A stretch of 64,000 nucleotides of DNA from Pandoraea pneumonica (GTDB taxonomy: Bacteria; Pseudomonadota; Gammaproteobacteria; Burkholderiales; Burkholderiaceae). Positions 17,286 to 25,238 of the stretch are shown in pieces; position 1 is the stretch's first letter, and each line of letters starts with the position of its first letter. Location of the stretch: assembly GCF_902459645.1 (NCBI RefSeq), contig NZ_CABPSK010000001.1:992001-1056000 (forward strand), written 5' to 3'. A model generated the notes under the pieces. The model was given only the letters and a program-made list of their open reading frames with translations, was not told the origin of the DNA and made no database searches. The position numbers and the translations under genes were made by a program.

Positions 17286-18221
17286 TCAGATCCGGTCGCA
17301 CTCGTCTTTCGGCGATGATCCGGCTTCGCTGCGCGACTTGGCCTGCGTGATGTTGCTGTTAGGCGGCACGTCCTGCGTCAGCCAGACATTCCCGCCAATG
17401 ACCGAGCCCTGACCGATGGTCACGCGGCCGAGAATGGTCGCACCCGCATAGATGACCACGTTGTCTTCCACGATCGGATGGCGAGCCAGACCCTTGCGCG
17501 GGTTGCCGTCGTCGTCCGCCGGGAAGCGTTTGGCCCCAAGCGTTACGGCCTGATACACCCGCACGCGCTGACCCAGAATGGCCGTCTCGCCAATCACCAC
17601 GCCCGTACCGTGATCGATGAAGAACCCTGCGCCGATTTGCGCGCCGGGGTGAATATCGATCCCCGTTTCCGAGTGCGCTTGCTCGGCGATGATGCGCGCG
17701 AGCAGCGGCAATTCGAGCCGATAGAGCTCATGCGCCAGCCGATGGTGAATCATCGCCAGAATGCCCGGATAGCACAGCAGCACCTCGTCGACGCTGCCTG
17801 CCGCCGGGTCGCCCTGATAGGCGGCGAGCACGTCGCAGTCGAGCAGTTCACGGATCTGCGGCAAGCGTTCAGCGAATTGCTGAACCGCCGCATGGACACG
17901 CTCGGCGACAAGCGCTGCATTGACGTCGGCGTCGTGCCGGTCTTTGTAGCGCCATTCCAACCGGGCCTGCTCGGCCAAACCGTTTAGCGCAGTGGCGAGC
18001 GCATGGCCCACGTAATAGTTCTCGCCCTGCTGATGGAGTTCGAGCGGGCCGAGGCGCATGGGGAACAGCACGCCTTTGAGCAACCCGACCACATCGGCGA
18101 GTCGCTCGCGCGAGGGGAGATCGCGCCCGCCGGGCTCGAGAAAACGCCGCTGCCGGTCACGCCAGCGAACGCGCGCGGCGTGCAATGAGGTCACGACGTC
18201 GTCAATGTCAAACGCTGCCAC
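17286..18221 (-). CDS. cysE: serine O-acetyltransferase
   Basis: 311 residues. The N-terminal helical domain (to about residue 160) is followed by hexapeptide-repeat left-handed beta-helix: IDIHPGAQIGAGFFIDHGTGVVIGETAILG, with the acetyltransferase His in DHGTG, then VIYAGATILGRVTIGQGSVIGGNVWL. It makes O-acetylserine from serine and acetyl-CoA, the step before cysteine synthase. It is the longer, N-terminally extended SAT type (about 310 residues, often epsC/cysE-annotated) found in many betaproteobacteria alongside a shorter CysE. Monocistronic here. Confidence 0.9.
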   Translation of the reverse strand: MAAFDIDDVVTSLHAARVRWRDRQRRFLEPGGRDLPSRERLADVVGLLKGVLFPMRLGPLELHQQGENYYVGHALATALNGLAEQARLEWRYKDRHDADVNAALVAERVHAAVQQFAERLPQIRELLDCDVLAAYQGDPAAGSVDEVLLCYPGILAMIHHRLAHELYRLELPLLARIIAEQAHSETGIDIHPGAQIGAGFFIDHGTGVVIGETAILGQRVRVYQAVTLGAKRFPADDDGNPRKGLARHPIVEDNVVIYAGATILGRVTIGQGSVIGGNVWLTQDVPPNSNITQAKSRSEAGSSPKDECDRI

Positions 18222-18431
18222 GAGTGAAGCTCCTGCTGATGGAATTGCCGTCCATAGTAATGAAAAAACGAATAACGCGTCGGCCGCCCCCTGGGCACTC
18301 GTCCCGCGGCAACGGCCGCGAGATGATCGATTCCTGGCAGACCGTAGAGGGCGACGCCCCTAAGCTGCAACCATCTTTTTGATGACTTTCCCGGCGACTT
18401 TTCAGCGTCTGCGTCTTGACAAGCGCACGGC

Positions 18432-19445
18432 ATGCCCCACAAAGCCCCCGCTTTCGCCCCCACCTTCTCGCGCTCATTCTTATCGCCTATGCTCGTCTCC
18501 CGCGCTGGCTCTCCAGGCCCGGCCTCTTTGGCGTCGTCGCCAGTCACTTCCCCGAGTACGTCGACAGCTTCCCTCGACACATGGACTGACGGGCCCTTCG
18601 CGGAGCCGCATCTCACAGGCGAAACGGCGACGCGACACGTAGCGTTGGCCCTGCTTGAAGAAGCCGCCAATTTTCCGTCTGACGACGCAAGCGACGCACA
18701 GTCGTCGACAGACGGCGGGAGCGATAGCGAGTGCGATGGAATGCCGGAGATCCATCTGCACGATCGTCTACGAGCGCACGCGCTGCGCAACGCGCATCCG
18801 CTGCCCCAGGAAGTCAGCATCGCCATTCCGGAGACACCCAACGTTGTCGACGAAAACCCGCGCGCCCGCTGCGTGATCGGGCTTGCCGGTGCAAGCGGCG
18901 TCGTCGACGGTATTGCCGCCACGTTGTCAGCCGTGTCGTCGCAGTTGACGTCACCCGCTGCCGCCACGATGACCGCCGGTTCGAGCACTGTCCTCTGGAG
19001 CACTGGCGCGCTGCTTGCAGAAGCCGGTAACTGGGCTGCGTCGGGCTACGACAAGCTGGCAGGCGTGACCAATTGGCTCTCGTTCAGTGCCGGAGCTGCT
19101 GGCTTCACGGCGACTCGCACGTCAGGCAACACGGCGTCGTATGCAGGCTATGCCTCGTCGGCCCTCTGGGGCATGGGGGCGATCGCCAATACGGCACAGG
19201 CCGTGGCCGACTCCGCCCGCAACCCTTGGAGCCGCGGCTTTCAAGTGGCGAGCGGCGCCCTCAACCTTAGCGCTTCCGTGCTGTCTGGCATGTCCGTGCG
19301 CGCCGCCGACAACGACGAGTCCGACTATGCCGCTTGGTATGCACTCGGCTCCTCGATCGCGTGGGGGGCCGGGTCGGTCATGACGCTGGCGTCCGGATCG
19401 CTGGCGTCCGTGTCGATGTCTTCCGTACCGCCCCCGCAGGCGTAA
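18432..19445 (+). CDS. unknown Ser/Ala-rich protein, possible effector-like
   Basis: 337 residues, family not recognised. Residues 1-60 are rich in Ser, Pro and Thr without a classical Sec signal, as in many type III-secreted proteins. Residues 75-100 are acidic (SDDASDAQSSTDGGSDSECD). From about 145 to the end it is Ala/Ser/Gly-rich with four or five weakly hydrophobic helices (for example AATLSAVSSQLTSPAAATM and GYASSALWGMGAIANTAQAV), which could be membrane-inserting or a helical bundle. No catalytic motif seen. It has neither a conserved neighbour nor a visible regulator; the next gene is convergent. An effector role is speculation from composition only. Confidence 0.65.
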   Translation: MPHKAPAFAPTFSRSFLSPMLVSRAGSPGPASLASSPVTSPSTSTASLDTWTDGPFAEPHLTGETATRHVALALLEEAANFPSDDASDAQSSTDGGSDSECDGMPEIHLHDRLRAHALRNAHPLPQEVSIAIPETPNVVDENPRARCVIGLAGASGVVDGIAATLSAVSSQLTSPAAATMTAGSSTVLWSTGALLAEAGNWAASGYDKLAGVTNWLSFSAGAAGFTATRTSGNTASYAGYASSALWGMGAIANTAQAVADSARNPWSRGFQVASGALNLSASVLSGMSVRAADNDESDYAAWYALGSSIAWGAGSVMTLASGSLASVSMSSVPPPQA

Positions 19446-19465
19446 CCCCGTCCAAAGTCATATCG

Positions 19466-19497
19466 GTGCTATGCGTAGCAGAAACTACGCATAGCAC
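19466..19497. terminator. perfect 13-bp hairpin between convergent genes
   Basis: GTGCTATGCGTAG (19466-19478), loop CAGAAA, exact complement 19485-19497. Located 20 bases after the stop of the Ser-rich gene and facing the Crp-type gene; no T-run, so it may act as a bidirectional terminator or mRNA stabiliser. Confidence 0.65.
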
Positions 19498-19534
19498 TGT
19501 CCCCTTGGTGACAGATCGTCACCGCCCCCCGCTT

Positions 19535-20377
19535 TCACAATGGCTTCGTCATCTCTGCATGCCGGACGCCCTCACTGATCTCTCTGAGCATCTCCAAATC
19601 GAGCAGCGTGATGCGCCCGTAGCGAATGCGCACGAGTTGATGATCGAGAAACCAGCGGAATTCACGGTTGAGGTACTGGCGTGAGGCCATGAGCAGCGCG
19701 GCAAGGTCCTCTTGCGACAACCGCAGGCTGAGCGTGATACCGGCGGCCGTGCCATCCGCCTCGGCAGCTTCGGGTACCCCGTAGCGCTTCGCGAGCGCCA
19801 GCAGTTGATACGCCAGACGGGCGCGAAACGACGTGAGGCTATGACGGCCCAGCCGGTCGTGAAGGCCACGGGCACGGCCCGCGATCAACCGCAACAGCGA
19901 GGCATTGAGTGTCGGATCACGCACGAGTTGGGCATTCAACGCATGGGCAGGGATATGGAACAACCGCGTGAGACCGCGTGCGCGCTGATTGTGTACGGCG
20001 GTCTCGCCGGTCAACACGGCAATGAAATTGGCGACTTCGCCGGGCGGGATGAAGTCTTCGACGGCGCGTCCGCCCTCGGGGCTCGACCACTCCCATTCGA
20101 GCACGCCGGAAAGGATGACGTGAATGTCCGCACATGCCTCGCCAGCCGCATAGATCAGCGTGCCGTCGGGATACGTACGCAGATGGCCCGCCCCCACGAG
20201 GGCGGCGAGCACGCCATCGGGCCAGTCGCGCAACCCCGCGTTGTTGCGAAACGCGGTCCAGACGATGTCGCGCTGCTGTGCTGTCAGGTCGCGCCCGCTC
20301 GACTGCAACGGGAGCAGGCTGGCCGCCCGATGCGAGATCTGCTGGCCGGGGTTGGCGTGATCGTTGGGAGCGGGCAT
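19535..20377 (-). CDS. Crp/Fnr-family transcriptional regulator
   Basis: 280 residues from ATG 20377. Cyclic-nucleotide-like jelly roll: LRTYPDGTLIYAAGEACADIHVILSGVLEWEW and FIPPGEVANFIAVLTGE, then a long dimer helix and a C-terminal HTH LSQEDLAALLMASRQYLNREFRWF. The N-terminal cysteine cluster of Fnr is absent, so it is not an iron-sulfur oxygen sensor; the cyclic-AMP-binding arginine pattern is also not obvious. It is divergent from the flavoprotein operon and likely regulates it. A longer opening to 20638 overlaps that operon and is rejected. Confidence 0.87.
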   Translation of the reverse strand: MPAPNDHANPGQQISHRAASLLPLQSSGRDLTAQQRDIVWTAFRNNAGLRDWPDGVLAALVGAGHLRTYPDGTLIYAAGEACADIHVILSGVLEWEWSSPEGGRAVEDFIPPGEVANFIAVLTGETAVHNQRARGLTRLFHIPAHALNAQLVRDPTLNASLLRLIAGRARGLHDRLGRHSLTSFRARLAYQLLALAKRYGVPEAAEADGTAAGITLSLRLSQEDLAALLMASRQYLNREFRWFLDHQLVRIRYGRITLLDLEMLREISEGVRHAEMTKPL

Positions 20378-20390
20378 GGCGGTGAAGAAC

Positions 20391-20435
20391 GGCGAAAGCG
20401 GTGAGAACGGTGAAAGCTGCGAAAGCTGCAAAAGC
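20391..20435. repeat. five tandem 9-bp repeats in a divergent intergenic region
   Basis: Five imperfect units of the form (G/T)G(C/T)GAAAGC run head to tail between the Crp-type regulator and the flavoprotein gene. Unit 2 (GGTGAGAAC) is the most diverged. Length is exactly 45 bases. Confidence 0.7.
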
Positions 20436-20573
20436 GGCACGAGCGAATCGCCCACCTTACCGCGTTTGGCCTGCGCGCCAAGTGACGAATCGGCATATGG
20501 AAATTCGTGGCAACGGGGTAGCGATATGTCGCCCTCGCCCACTTCAGACAGCACCCATGAGGAGGTCGTGCAA

Positions 20574-22259
20574 ATGAGTGAAGGCAATGCACAAGTGAGA
20601 AAACCGGCGAACGTCGTCACCGACGCGTTTGTGGGCAAACGTCTCGAAGCCGATGTGTTGGTGATCGGCGGCGGCCCGGCGGGGACATGGGCGGCCGTGA
20701 GTGCCGCAGCGAAAGGCGCGAAGGTCGTGCTGGCCGATAAGGGCTATTGCGGCACGTCCGGTGCCACGGCCCCGTCGGGCACTGCGGTTTGGTACGTGCC
20801 GCCATCGGGCGATGCCCGCGAACGGGCCAAGGCTAGCCGGTTCGACATGGGCGGTCAGTTGGCCGAACACGCCTGGATGGACCGCGTGCTCGAACAAACA
20901 TGGAGCAACGTCCAGCAACTCGCGCAGTGGGGTTATCCGTTCCCCGTCGACGAGTTCGGCGACGAGCAGCGCACCTCGGTGCAGGGGCCGGAATACATGC
21001 GCCTGATGCGCAAGCGGGTCAAAGAAGCCGGTGCCCGCATTCTCGATCACAGCCCAGCGCTTGAACTGCTCGTGAACGACGATGGCGCGGTGGCGGGTGC
21101 ATCCGGCGTCAATCGCCAGACGGGCGAGACGTGGCTGGTGCGCGCCGGTGCGGTGGTTATCGCCACGGGCGGCTGCGCGTTCCTGAGCCGTGCGCTTGGC
21201 TGCAATGTCCTCACCGGCGACGGTCAATTGATGGCCGCCGAAGTGGGGGCGGAGCTCTCGGGCATGGAATTTTCGAACGCCTACGGGCTGGGTCCCGCCT
21301 TTGCGTCGGTCACCAAGTCGATGTTCTACAAGTGGGCCACGTTCTATGACGAAGACGGCGTGAAGATCGACGGCGCGGGGTCCGCACGCGGGCGCGGCGT
21401 CATCGCCCGCGAGCTTCAGTCGCGCAAGGTGTTCGGCTGCCTCGACCAAGCCGACGACCAAATTCGGGCGTGGATGCGCACCGCCCAGCCCAACTTCTTC
21501 CTGCCGTTCGACAGGCTGGGTATCGATCCTTTCACGCAGCACTTCCCCGTGACCCTTCGGCTAGAAGGGACCGTGCGGGGCACGGGCGGACTGAACGTGA
21601 CGGGCGACGACTGCGCCACGTCGGTGGCTGGCCTCTATGCCGCGGGCGACGCCGCCACGCGTGAGTTGATCTGCGGTGGCTTCACCGGCGGCGGCAGTCA
21701 CAACGCCGCTTGGGCGATGTCGTCGGGTTTCTGGGCCGGTGCAGGCGCGGCGGCCCACGCGCGGGCACACCGCGCCACGACACCCGCCGCGCGTAAGGTG
21801 TACCGCGCGGGCACGGTGGCACTGGGTACGTCGACGTCGCATACACCGATCACGCCGATCGACAGCGAACAAATCGTCAAAGCCGTGCAGGACGAAGTGT
21901 TTCCGTACGAGCGCAACTGGTGGCGCAGCGCCGATGGCTTGGCAGACTCGCTCGGGCGGCTCGACGCCCTGTGGACGCAACTGCGCGCCAGCGCGCCTGC
22001 ACCCACGGCGGCGTATGCCGTGCGTGCGCGCGAGGCGGCGGCGATGGTCGCGACGGCACGGTGGATGTATCGATCGGCAGAGCAACGCACCGAGACGCGT
22101 GGCATGCATCGCCGCGTCGACTTTACCGGCACCGACGACGCACAGCATCACCGGCTGATCAGCGGCGGCCTCGACGACGTCTGGGTGCGTCGGCATCGCG
22201 CGAAGCACGACGCAAAGTACGACGCGCTCACCCCGGCAAAAGAAGGAGCTCTCGCATGA
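20574..22259 (+). CDS. FAD-dependent oxidoreductase of the fumarate reductase/AprA family
   Basis: 561 residues from ATG 20574, which has GGAGG eight bases upstream. N-terminal dinucleotide fold VLVIGGGPAGTWAAVSAAAKGAKVVLADKG, followed by succinate dehydrogenase/fumarate reductase-type FAD motifs (GATAPSG, VVIATGGCAF, LYAAGDAATRELICGG) and a C-terminal helical cap. No signal peptide. It overlaps the next gene, a two-cluster ferredoxin, by four bases. The pair resembles adenylylsulfate reductase (AprA with AprB) in arrangement. With a sulfonate-type binding protein following, a role in oxidising or reducing a sulfur compound is inferred. The true substrate is unknown. Confidence 0.85.
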   Translation: MSEGNAQVRKPANVVTDAFVGKRLEADVLVIGGGPAGTWAAVSAAAKGAKVVLADKGYCGTSGATAPSGTAVWYVPPSGDARERAKASRFDMGGQLAEHAWMDRVLEQTWSNVQQLAQWGYPFPVDEFGDEQRTSVQGPEYMRLMRKRVKEAGARILDHSPALELLVNDDGAVAGASGVNRQTGETWLVRAGAVVIATGGCAFLSRALGCNVLTGDGQLMAAEVGAELSGMEFSNAYGLGPAFASVTKSMFYKWATFYDEDGVKIDGAGSARGRGVIARELQSRKVFGCLDQADDQIRAWMRTAQPNFFLPFDRLGIDPFTQHFPVTLRLEGTVRGTGGLNVTGDDCATSVAGLYAAGDAATRELICGGFTGGGSHNAAWAMSSGFWAGAGAAAHARAHRATTPAARKVYRAGTVALGTSTSHTPITPIDSEQIVKAVQDEVFPYERNWWRSADGLADSLGRLDALWTQLRASAPAPTAAYAVRAREAAAMVATARWMYRSAEQRTETRGMHRRVDFTGTDDAQHHRLISGGLDDVWVRRHRAKHDAKYDALTPAKEGALA

Positions 22260-22585
22260 TCGAAATCGTGAACGAAGCGCGCTGCACGGGCTGCAACATC
22301 TGTGTGCACGCCTGCCCGACCAATGTCTTCGATGCCGTGAAAGACGGCATTCCGAAAATTGCCCGGCCCGACGACTGCCAGACCTGCTTCATGTGCGAGC
22401 TCTATTGCCCGGAAGACGCCCTGTTCGTCGCGGCCCATGCAGACAGCCGCGCCACCGCCGACGAGGCGCGCGTGCTCAAGGAATCGTTGTGGGGAAGTTA
22501 TCGCGATGCCGTGGGCTGGGGGCCCGGGCGGCGCTCTACCGCAGCGCTCGACGCAAGTTATGTTCTGTTGACGAAGGCACATTGA
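22256..22585 (+). CDS. two-[4Fe-4S] ferredoxin, AprB-like partner
   Basis: 109 residues. Eight cysteines form two cluster motifs: CTGCNICVHACP (residues 10-21) and CQTCFMCELYCP (residues 41-52). The spacing matches bacterial 8Fe-8S ferredoxins and the N-terminal part of AprB. The C-terminal 50 residues (KESLWGSYRDAVGWGPGRRS) lack cysteines and may dock onto the flavoprotein. ATGA overlap upstream and one-base overlap downstream imply one translationally coupled operon. It should carry electrons to or from the FAD subunit. Confidence 0.92.
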   Translation: MIEIVNEARCTGCNICVHACPTNVFDAVKDGIPKIARPDDCQTCFMCELYCPEDALFVAAHADSRATADEARVLKESLWGSYRDAVGWGPGRRSTAALDASYVLLTKAH

Positions 22586-23622
22586 TGACGCAAAACAAAT
22601 TACTTCCGCTCGCTTCGGCGAATGTGGCGAACGCGACGACTGACGACGGCGACACCGACGGCACGGTCTTTACGACCCGCCGCACCTTATTGAAAGGCGC
22701 CCTCGCCGGTGGTCTGCTGCTCGCTGGCGGCGCAGCACGCGCGGCCACAAATAACGGCAAAACGCTGCGCTTTGGCGTGATCGGCCCGGCCCGGGCGCCT
22801 GCCGCACCGACCGGGTATGCGCTCTCGCGCGGCTACTTGCTGCGCGAACTGGCCCCGCTGGGCTTTACCGACGTTCGGTTCGACATGTTCCAGAATGGGC
22901 CCGATCTGAACGAAGCGTTCTTCTCCGGCACGCTCGATGTGGGCATTTACGGCGACACGCCCGCCGTCGTCGCTCGGTCGCAAGGACTCAAAGGGCGGCT
23001 GATCGGCTTCGAAGAAATTGGGTTGGCAAGCTGGCTGCTGACGCCGCGCGGTGGCGTACGCAGCATCAAGGAACTGGAGGGGAAATCGGTCGGGGTGCCG
23101 CTGGGCTCGTACATTCACCGCTATTTGCTCGGTGTGCTCGATGGTGCTGGGCTTACCGGACGCACGCGGGTAGTGCACATGCTGGGGCGCGACGCGGGTG
23201 CGGCATTGGAGCACGGCTCGCTCGGGGCCTACGCGGCGCAATCTGATCTCGGACCGACGCTCGCGGCGCAAGGCTATCCGGTGATCGATCGGGCGACCGA
23301 CCACCCCGAGTTGTTGGGATCGTCTGTCATCGTGGCGTCGTCGGAGGTGCTGGCGCGCGCACCACAGTTGCCCGCTGCGTGGAACCGTGCCCGTCGGGCC
23401 GCGCTCGCGGATATCGACCGCGACCCGCAGGCGTATTTCAACTTCCACAAGCAAACGACCGGTATCGCCGAAGACGCCATCCGGATCTCGCATCCCATCT
23501 CGAACTATCCGGCCGACCCGCTGCCCGCGTCGGGTATTCAGATACTCGACGGCGTAAAGCGCTTCCTGCTGAACGGCAAACTCATCCGAAACGACTTCGC
23601 GTTGCCGCAGTGGCAAGCCTAA
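22585..23622 (+). CDS. ABC transporter substrate-binding protein (SsuA/TauA/NMT1 type)
   Basis: 345 residues. A twin-arginine-like leader TTRRTLLKGALAGGLLLAGGAARA (residues about 30-53) predicts export of a folded protein. The body is a type II binding fold: LRFGVIGPARAPAAPTGYAL, NEAFFSGTLDVGIYGDTPAV, IKELEGKSVGVPLGSYIHRYLL. These resemble alkanesulfonate/taurine/nitrate binding proteins. No permease or ATPase follows: a hairpin and the convergent anti-sigma gene end the operon. It therefore either shares a distant ABC transporter or acts as a periplasmic delivery or sensor protein for the redox pair. Confidence 0.88.
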   Translation: MTQNKLLPLASANVANATTDDGDTDGTVFTTRRTLLKGALAGGLLLAGGAARAATNNGKTLRFGVIGPARAPAAPTGYALSRGYLLRELAPLGFTDVRFDMFQNGPDLNEAFFSGTLDVGIYGDTPAVVARSQGLKGRLIGFEEIGLASWLLTPRGGVRSIKELEGKSVGVPLGSYIHRYLLGVLDGAGLTGRTRVVHMLGRDAGAALEHGSLGAYAAQSDLGPTLAAQGYPVIDRATDHPELLGSSVIVASSEVLARAPQLPAAWNRARRAALADIDRDPQAYFNFHKQTTGIAEDAIRISHPISNYPADPLPASGIQILDGVKRFLLNGKLIRNDFALPQWQA

Positions 23623-23636
23623 ACGTTGGAACGACC

Positions 23637-23681
23637 GGGGCGGCAGGCATGGCATCCACACGATGCCATACTTGCCGCCCC
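23637..23681. terminator. long hairpin ending the flavoprotein operon
   Basis: A 19-bp stem (23637-23655 with 23663-23681) with one G-U pair and one mismatch, 7-base loop, starting 14 bases after the stop codon. It also faces the convergent anti-sigma gene. Confidence 0.7.
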
Positions 23682-23689
23682 AAGCCGTA

Positions 23690-24433
23690 TCAAGCCGGAT
23701 GGATCGCGCCGGTCGCGACGACCGGTCCGGTCGGCTGGCCCGTCGGCGACCCGCCCGGCGGTTCGATCGACACCGCAAACACGGCCTGCGCATCGATCTG
23801 CGCCAGGATGGCCGGGGCCAGTGTCATCGACGCGGGCTGGTCGGACGCGAATACCCCCAGCGGAATCGGCTTCGCATTCGGCGGAATCAACCAAAGTTCG
23901 GTCGCGCGGTCGGCAGCAATCGCGGGCTTGTCGGCCGGCACCACCACCATACGGGCATTGCGCACATCGACCGTCGCCGTCCAATGGGCCACGCCATCGG
24001 CACGTGCGAGCGTCGAGACCAGATAGGTGCTGGCGACCGTGGCCACCGGCGGCTGCGGGGCAAACCGCGTCGTGAGATTGACCGCGAGCAATGCCAGCGT
24101 GGCGACACTCGCCCCGACGCCAATCCAGCGCCACAGCGCCAAGTTGTTCCACCAGCTTTCATAGGTCGGACGGTTGGCGGGCGACTCGGCGGCCCGGTCG
24201 ACCCGGAAGCCCAAATCGCTGCGAATGCGCAGCCAGACGCGCGGCGGCACCTCCTGCGGTGACACGTCTTCGATCAACGGGGCAAAGTATTGCTGCCAAC
24301 GTTCCAGGGCCGCTTGCAACTGCGGATCGGTGCTCGCCGCCTGTTCCAGCGCACGGCGCTCTTCAAGGTCGAGTACGCCCAGCACGTATTCTGCGCAGCG
24401 CACTTCCTCATCGCGGTTGAGGGGCGTATTCAT
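23690..24433 (-). CDS. anti-sigma factor, RskA family
   Basis: 247 residues from ATG 24433, which overlaps the sigma gene stop by four bases. The N-terminal cytoplasmic anti-sigma domain has EVRCAEYVLGVLDLEERRALE, the RskA signature. One transmembrane helix (ALWRWIGVGASVATLALLAVNL, about residues 97-120) leads to a C-terminal periplasmic domain with ATELWLIPPNAKPIPLGVF, typical of RskA. It holds the ECF sigma factor inactive until regulated proteolysis releases it. The signal is unknown. Confidence 0.92.
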   Translation of the reverse strand: MNTPLNRDEEVRCAEYVLGVLDLEERRALEQAASTDPQLQAALERWQQYFAPLIEDVSPQEVPPRVWLRIRSDLGFRVDRAAESPANRPTYESWWNNLALWRWIGVGASVATLALLAVNLTTRFAPQPPVATVASTYLVSTLARADGVAHWTATVDVRNARMVVVPADKPAIAADRATELWLIPPNAKPIPLGVFASDQPASMTLAPAILAQIDAQAVFAVSIEPPGGSPTGQPTGPVVATGAIHPA

Positions 24434-25047
24434 TGTTCGAGGCACACCTTCAACTGCATCAGACTGCGGCGAATCCAGCTTTTCAGCGTGCCCAGCGGTA
24501 CGCTTAGGTGCGCCGCCAGTTCGCTATAGGTCGCACCACTGAAAAAGGCCTCGCGCACGGCAGCGCGCTGTTTGACCTCGAGCTTTTCCATACACGCTTC
24601 GAGCCGCTGGCGGTCTTCGCTGGCTTCGGCAAGCGCTGCGGGCGTGGGGTTGTCGTCGGGAATATCGAGAGACTGCTCGTCGTCGAGCGCCGATTCGCGG
24701 TGCTGACGAAGGCGATCGATGGTCCGGTTGCGTGCCAGCGCAATCAGCCACGTCATCGCATTGCCGCGGGCGGCGTCGAAACCGTCGGCGCGGCGCCAAA
24801 CGCTCACGAACACGTCTTGCAGCATGTCTTCGGCTTCGGCCCGATCGCGGACCATGCGCAGGATCACGCCGAACAAGTGCGAGGACGTCAGCCGGTAAAG
24901 GTCGCCAAAAGCCTCCTGACTCCCTTGCCCGACGCGCAATAGCGTCTGGTTCAGATGCTCGCGCCGCGCCTCCGTTGGGTCAGACACCCCGGGGCGGGGT
25001 GTCTCGACATCGCCTGGCCGTCCAGTGGAATCTGGTATGTCAGTCAT
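24430..25047 (-). CDS. ECF sigma factor, SigK-like
   Basis: 205 residues from ATG 25047. Region 2 is LYRLTSSHLFGVILRMVRDRAEAEDMLQDVFVSVWRRA and TWLIALARNRTIDRLR; region 4 is KQRAAVREAFFSGATYSELAAHL and PLGTLKSWIRRSLMQLK. It pairs with the RskA anti-sigma through an ATGA overlap, the standard SigK/RskA module that answers envelope or redox stress and usually drives its own promoter. A longer in-frame opening to 25254 overlaps the end of the neighbouring acetylation gene and is not supported. Confidence 0.92.
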   Translation of the reverse strand: MTDIPDSTGRPGDVETPRPGVSDPTEARREHLNQTLLRVGQGSQEAFGDLYRLTSSHLFGVILRMVRDRAEAEDMLQDVFVSVWRRADGFDAARGNAMTWLIALARNRTIDRLRQHRESALDDEQSLDIPDDNPTPAALAEASEDRQRLEACMEKLEVKQRAAVREAFFSGATYSELAAHLSVPLGTLKSWIRRSLMQLKVCLEQ

Positions 25048-25238
25048 GTCGTGAAGGCGATGCAAGTCGCCGTGACGTGTGGGTTTCCGGAAATATAGCA
25101 CCTTCGCACCGGACTGCCGACGCCGGGTGCGGCTCGCTAGCGGACTGGGTGGCAGAAGATCGGGCATGGTCGTCGGGCATCGTGGCAATGCCATATCTAC
25201 GTGCCAGATGTCCGTTCGGATGCAACCGGATCGATGCG

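Noticed and set aside
22585-23622. Complete sulfonate ABC importer
   Set aside because: Only the binding protein is present; a hairpin and a convergent gene follow, so no permease or ATPase belongs to this operon.
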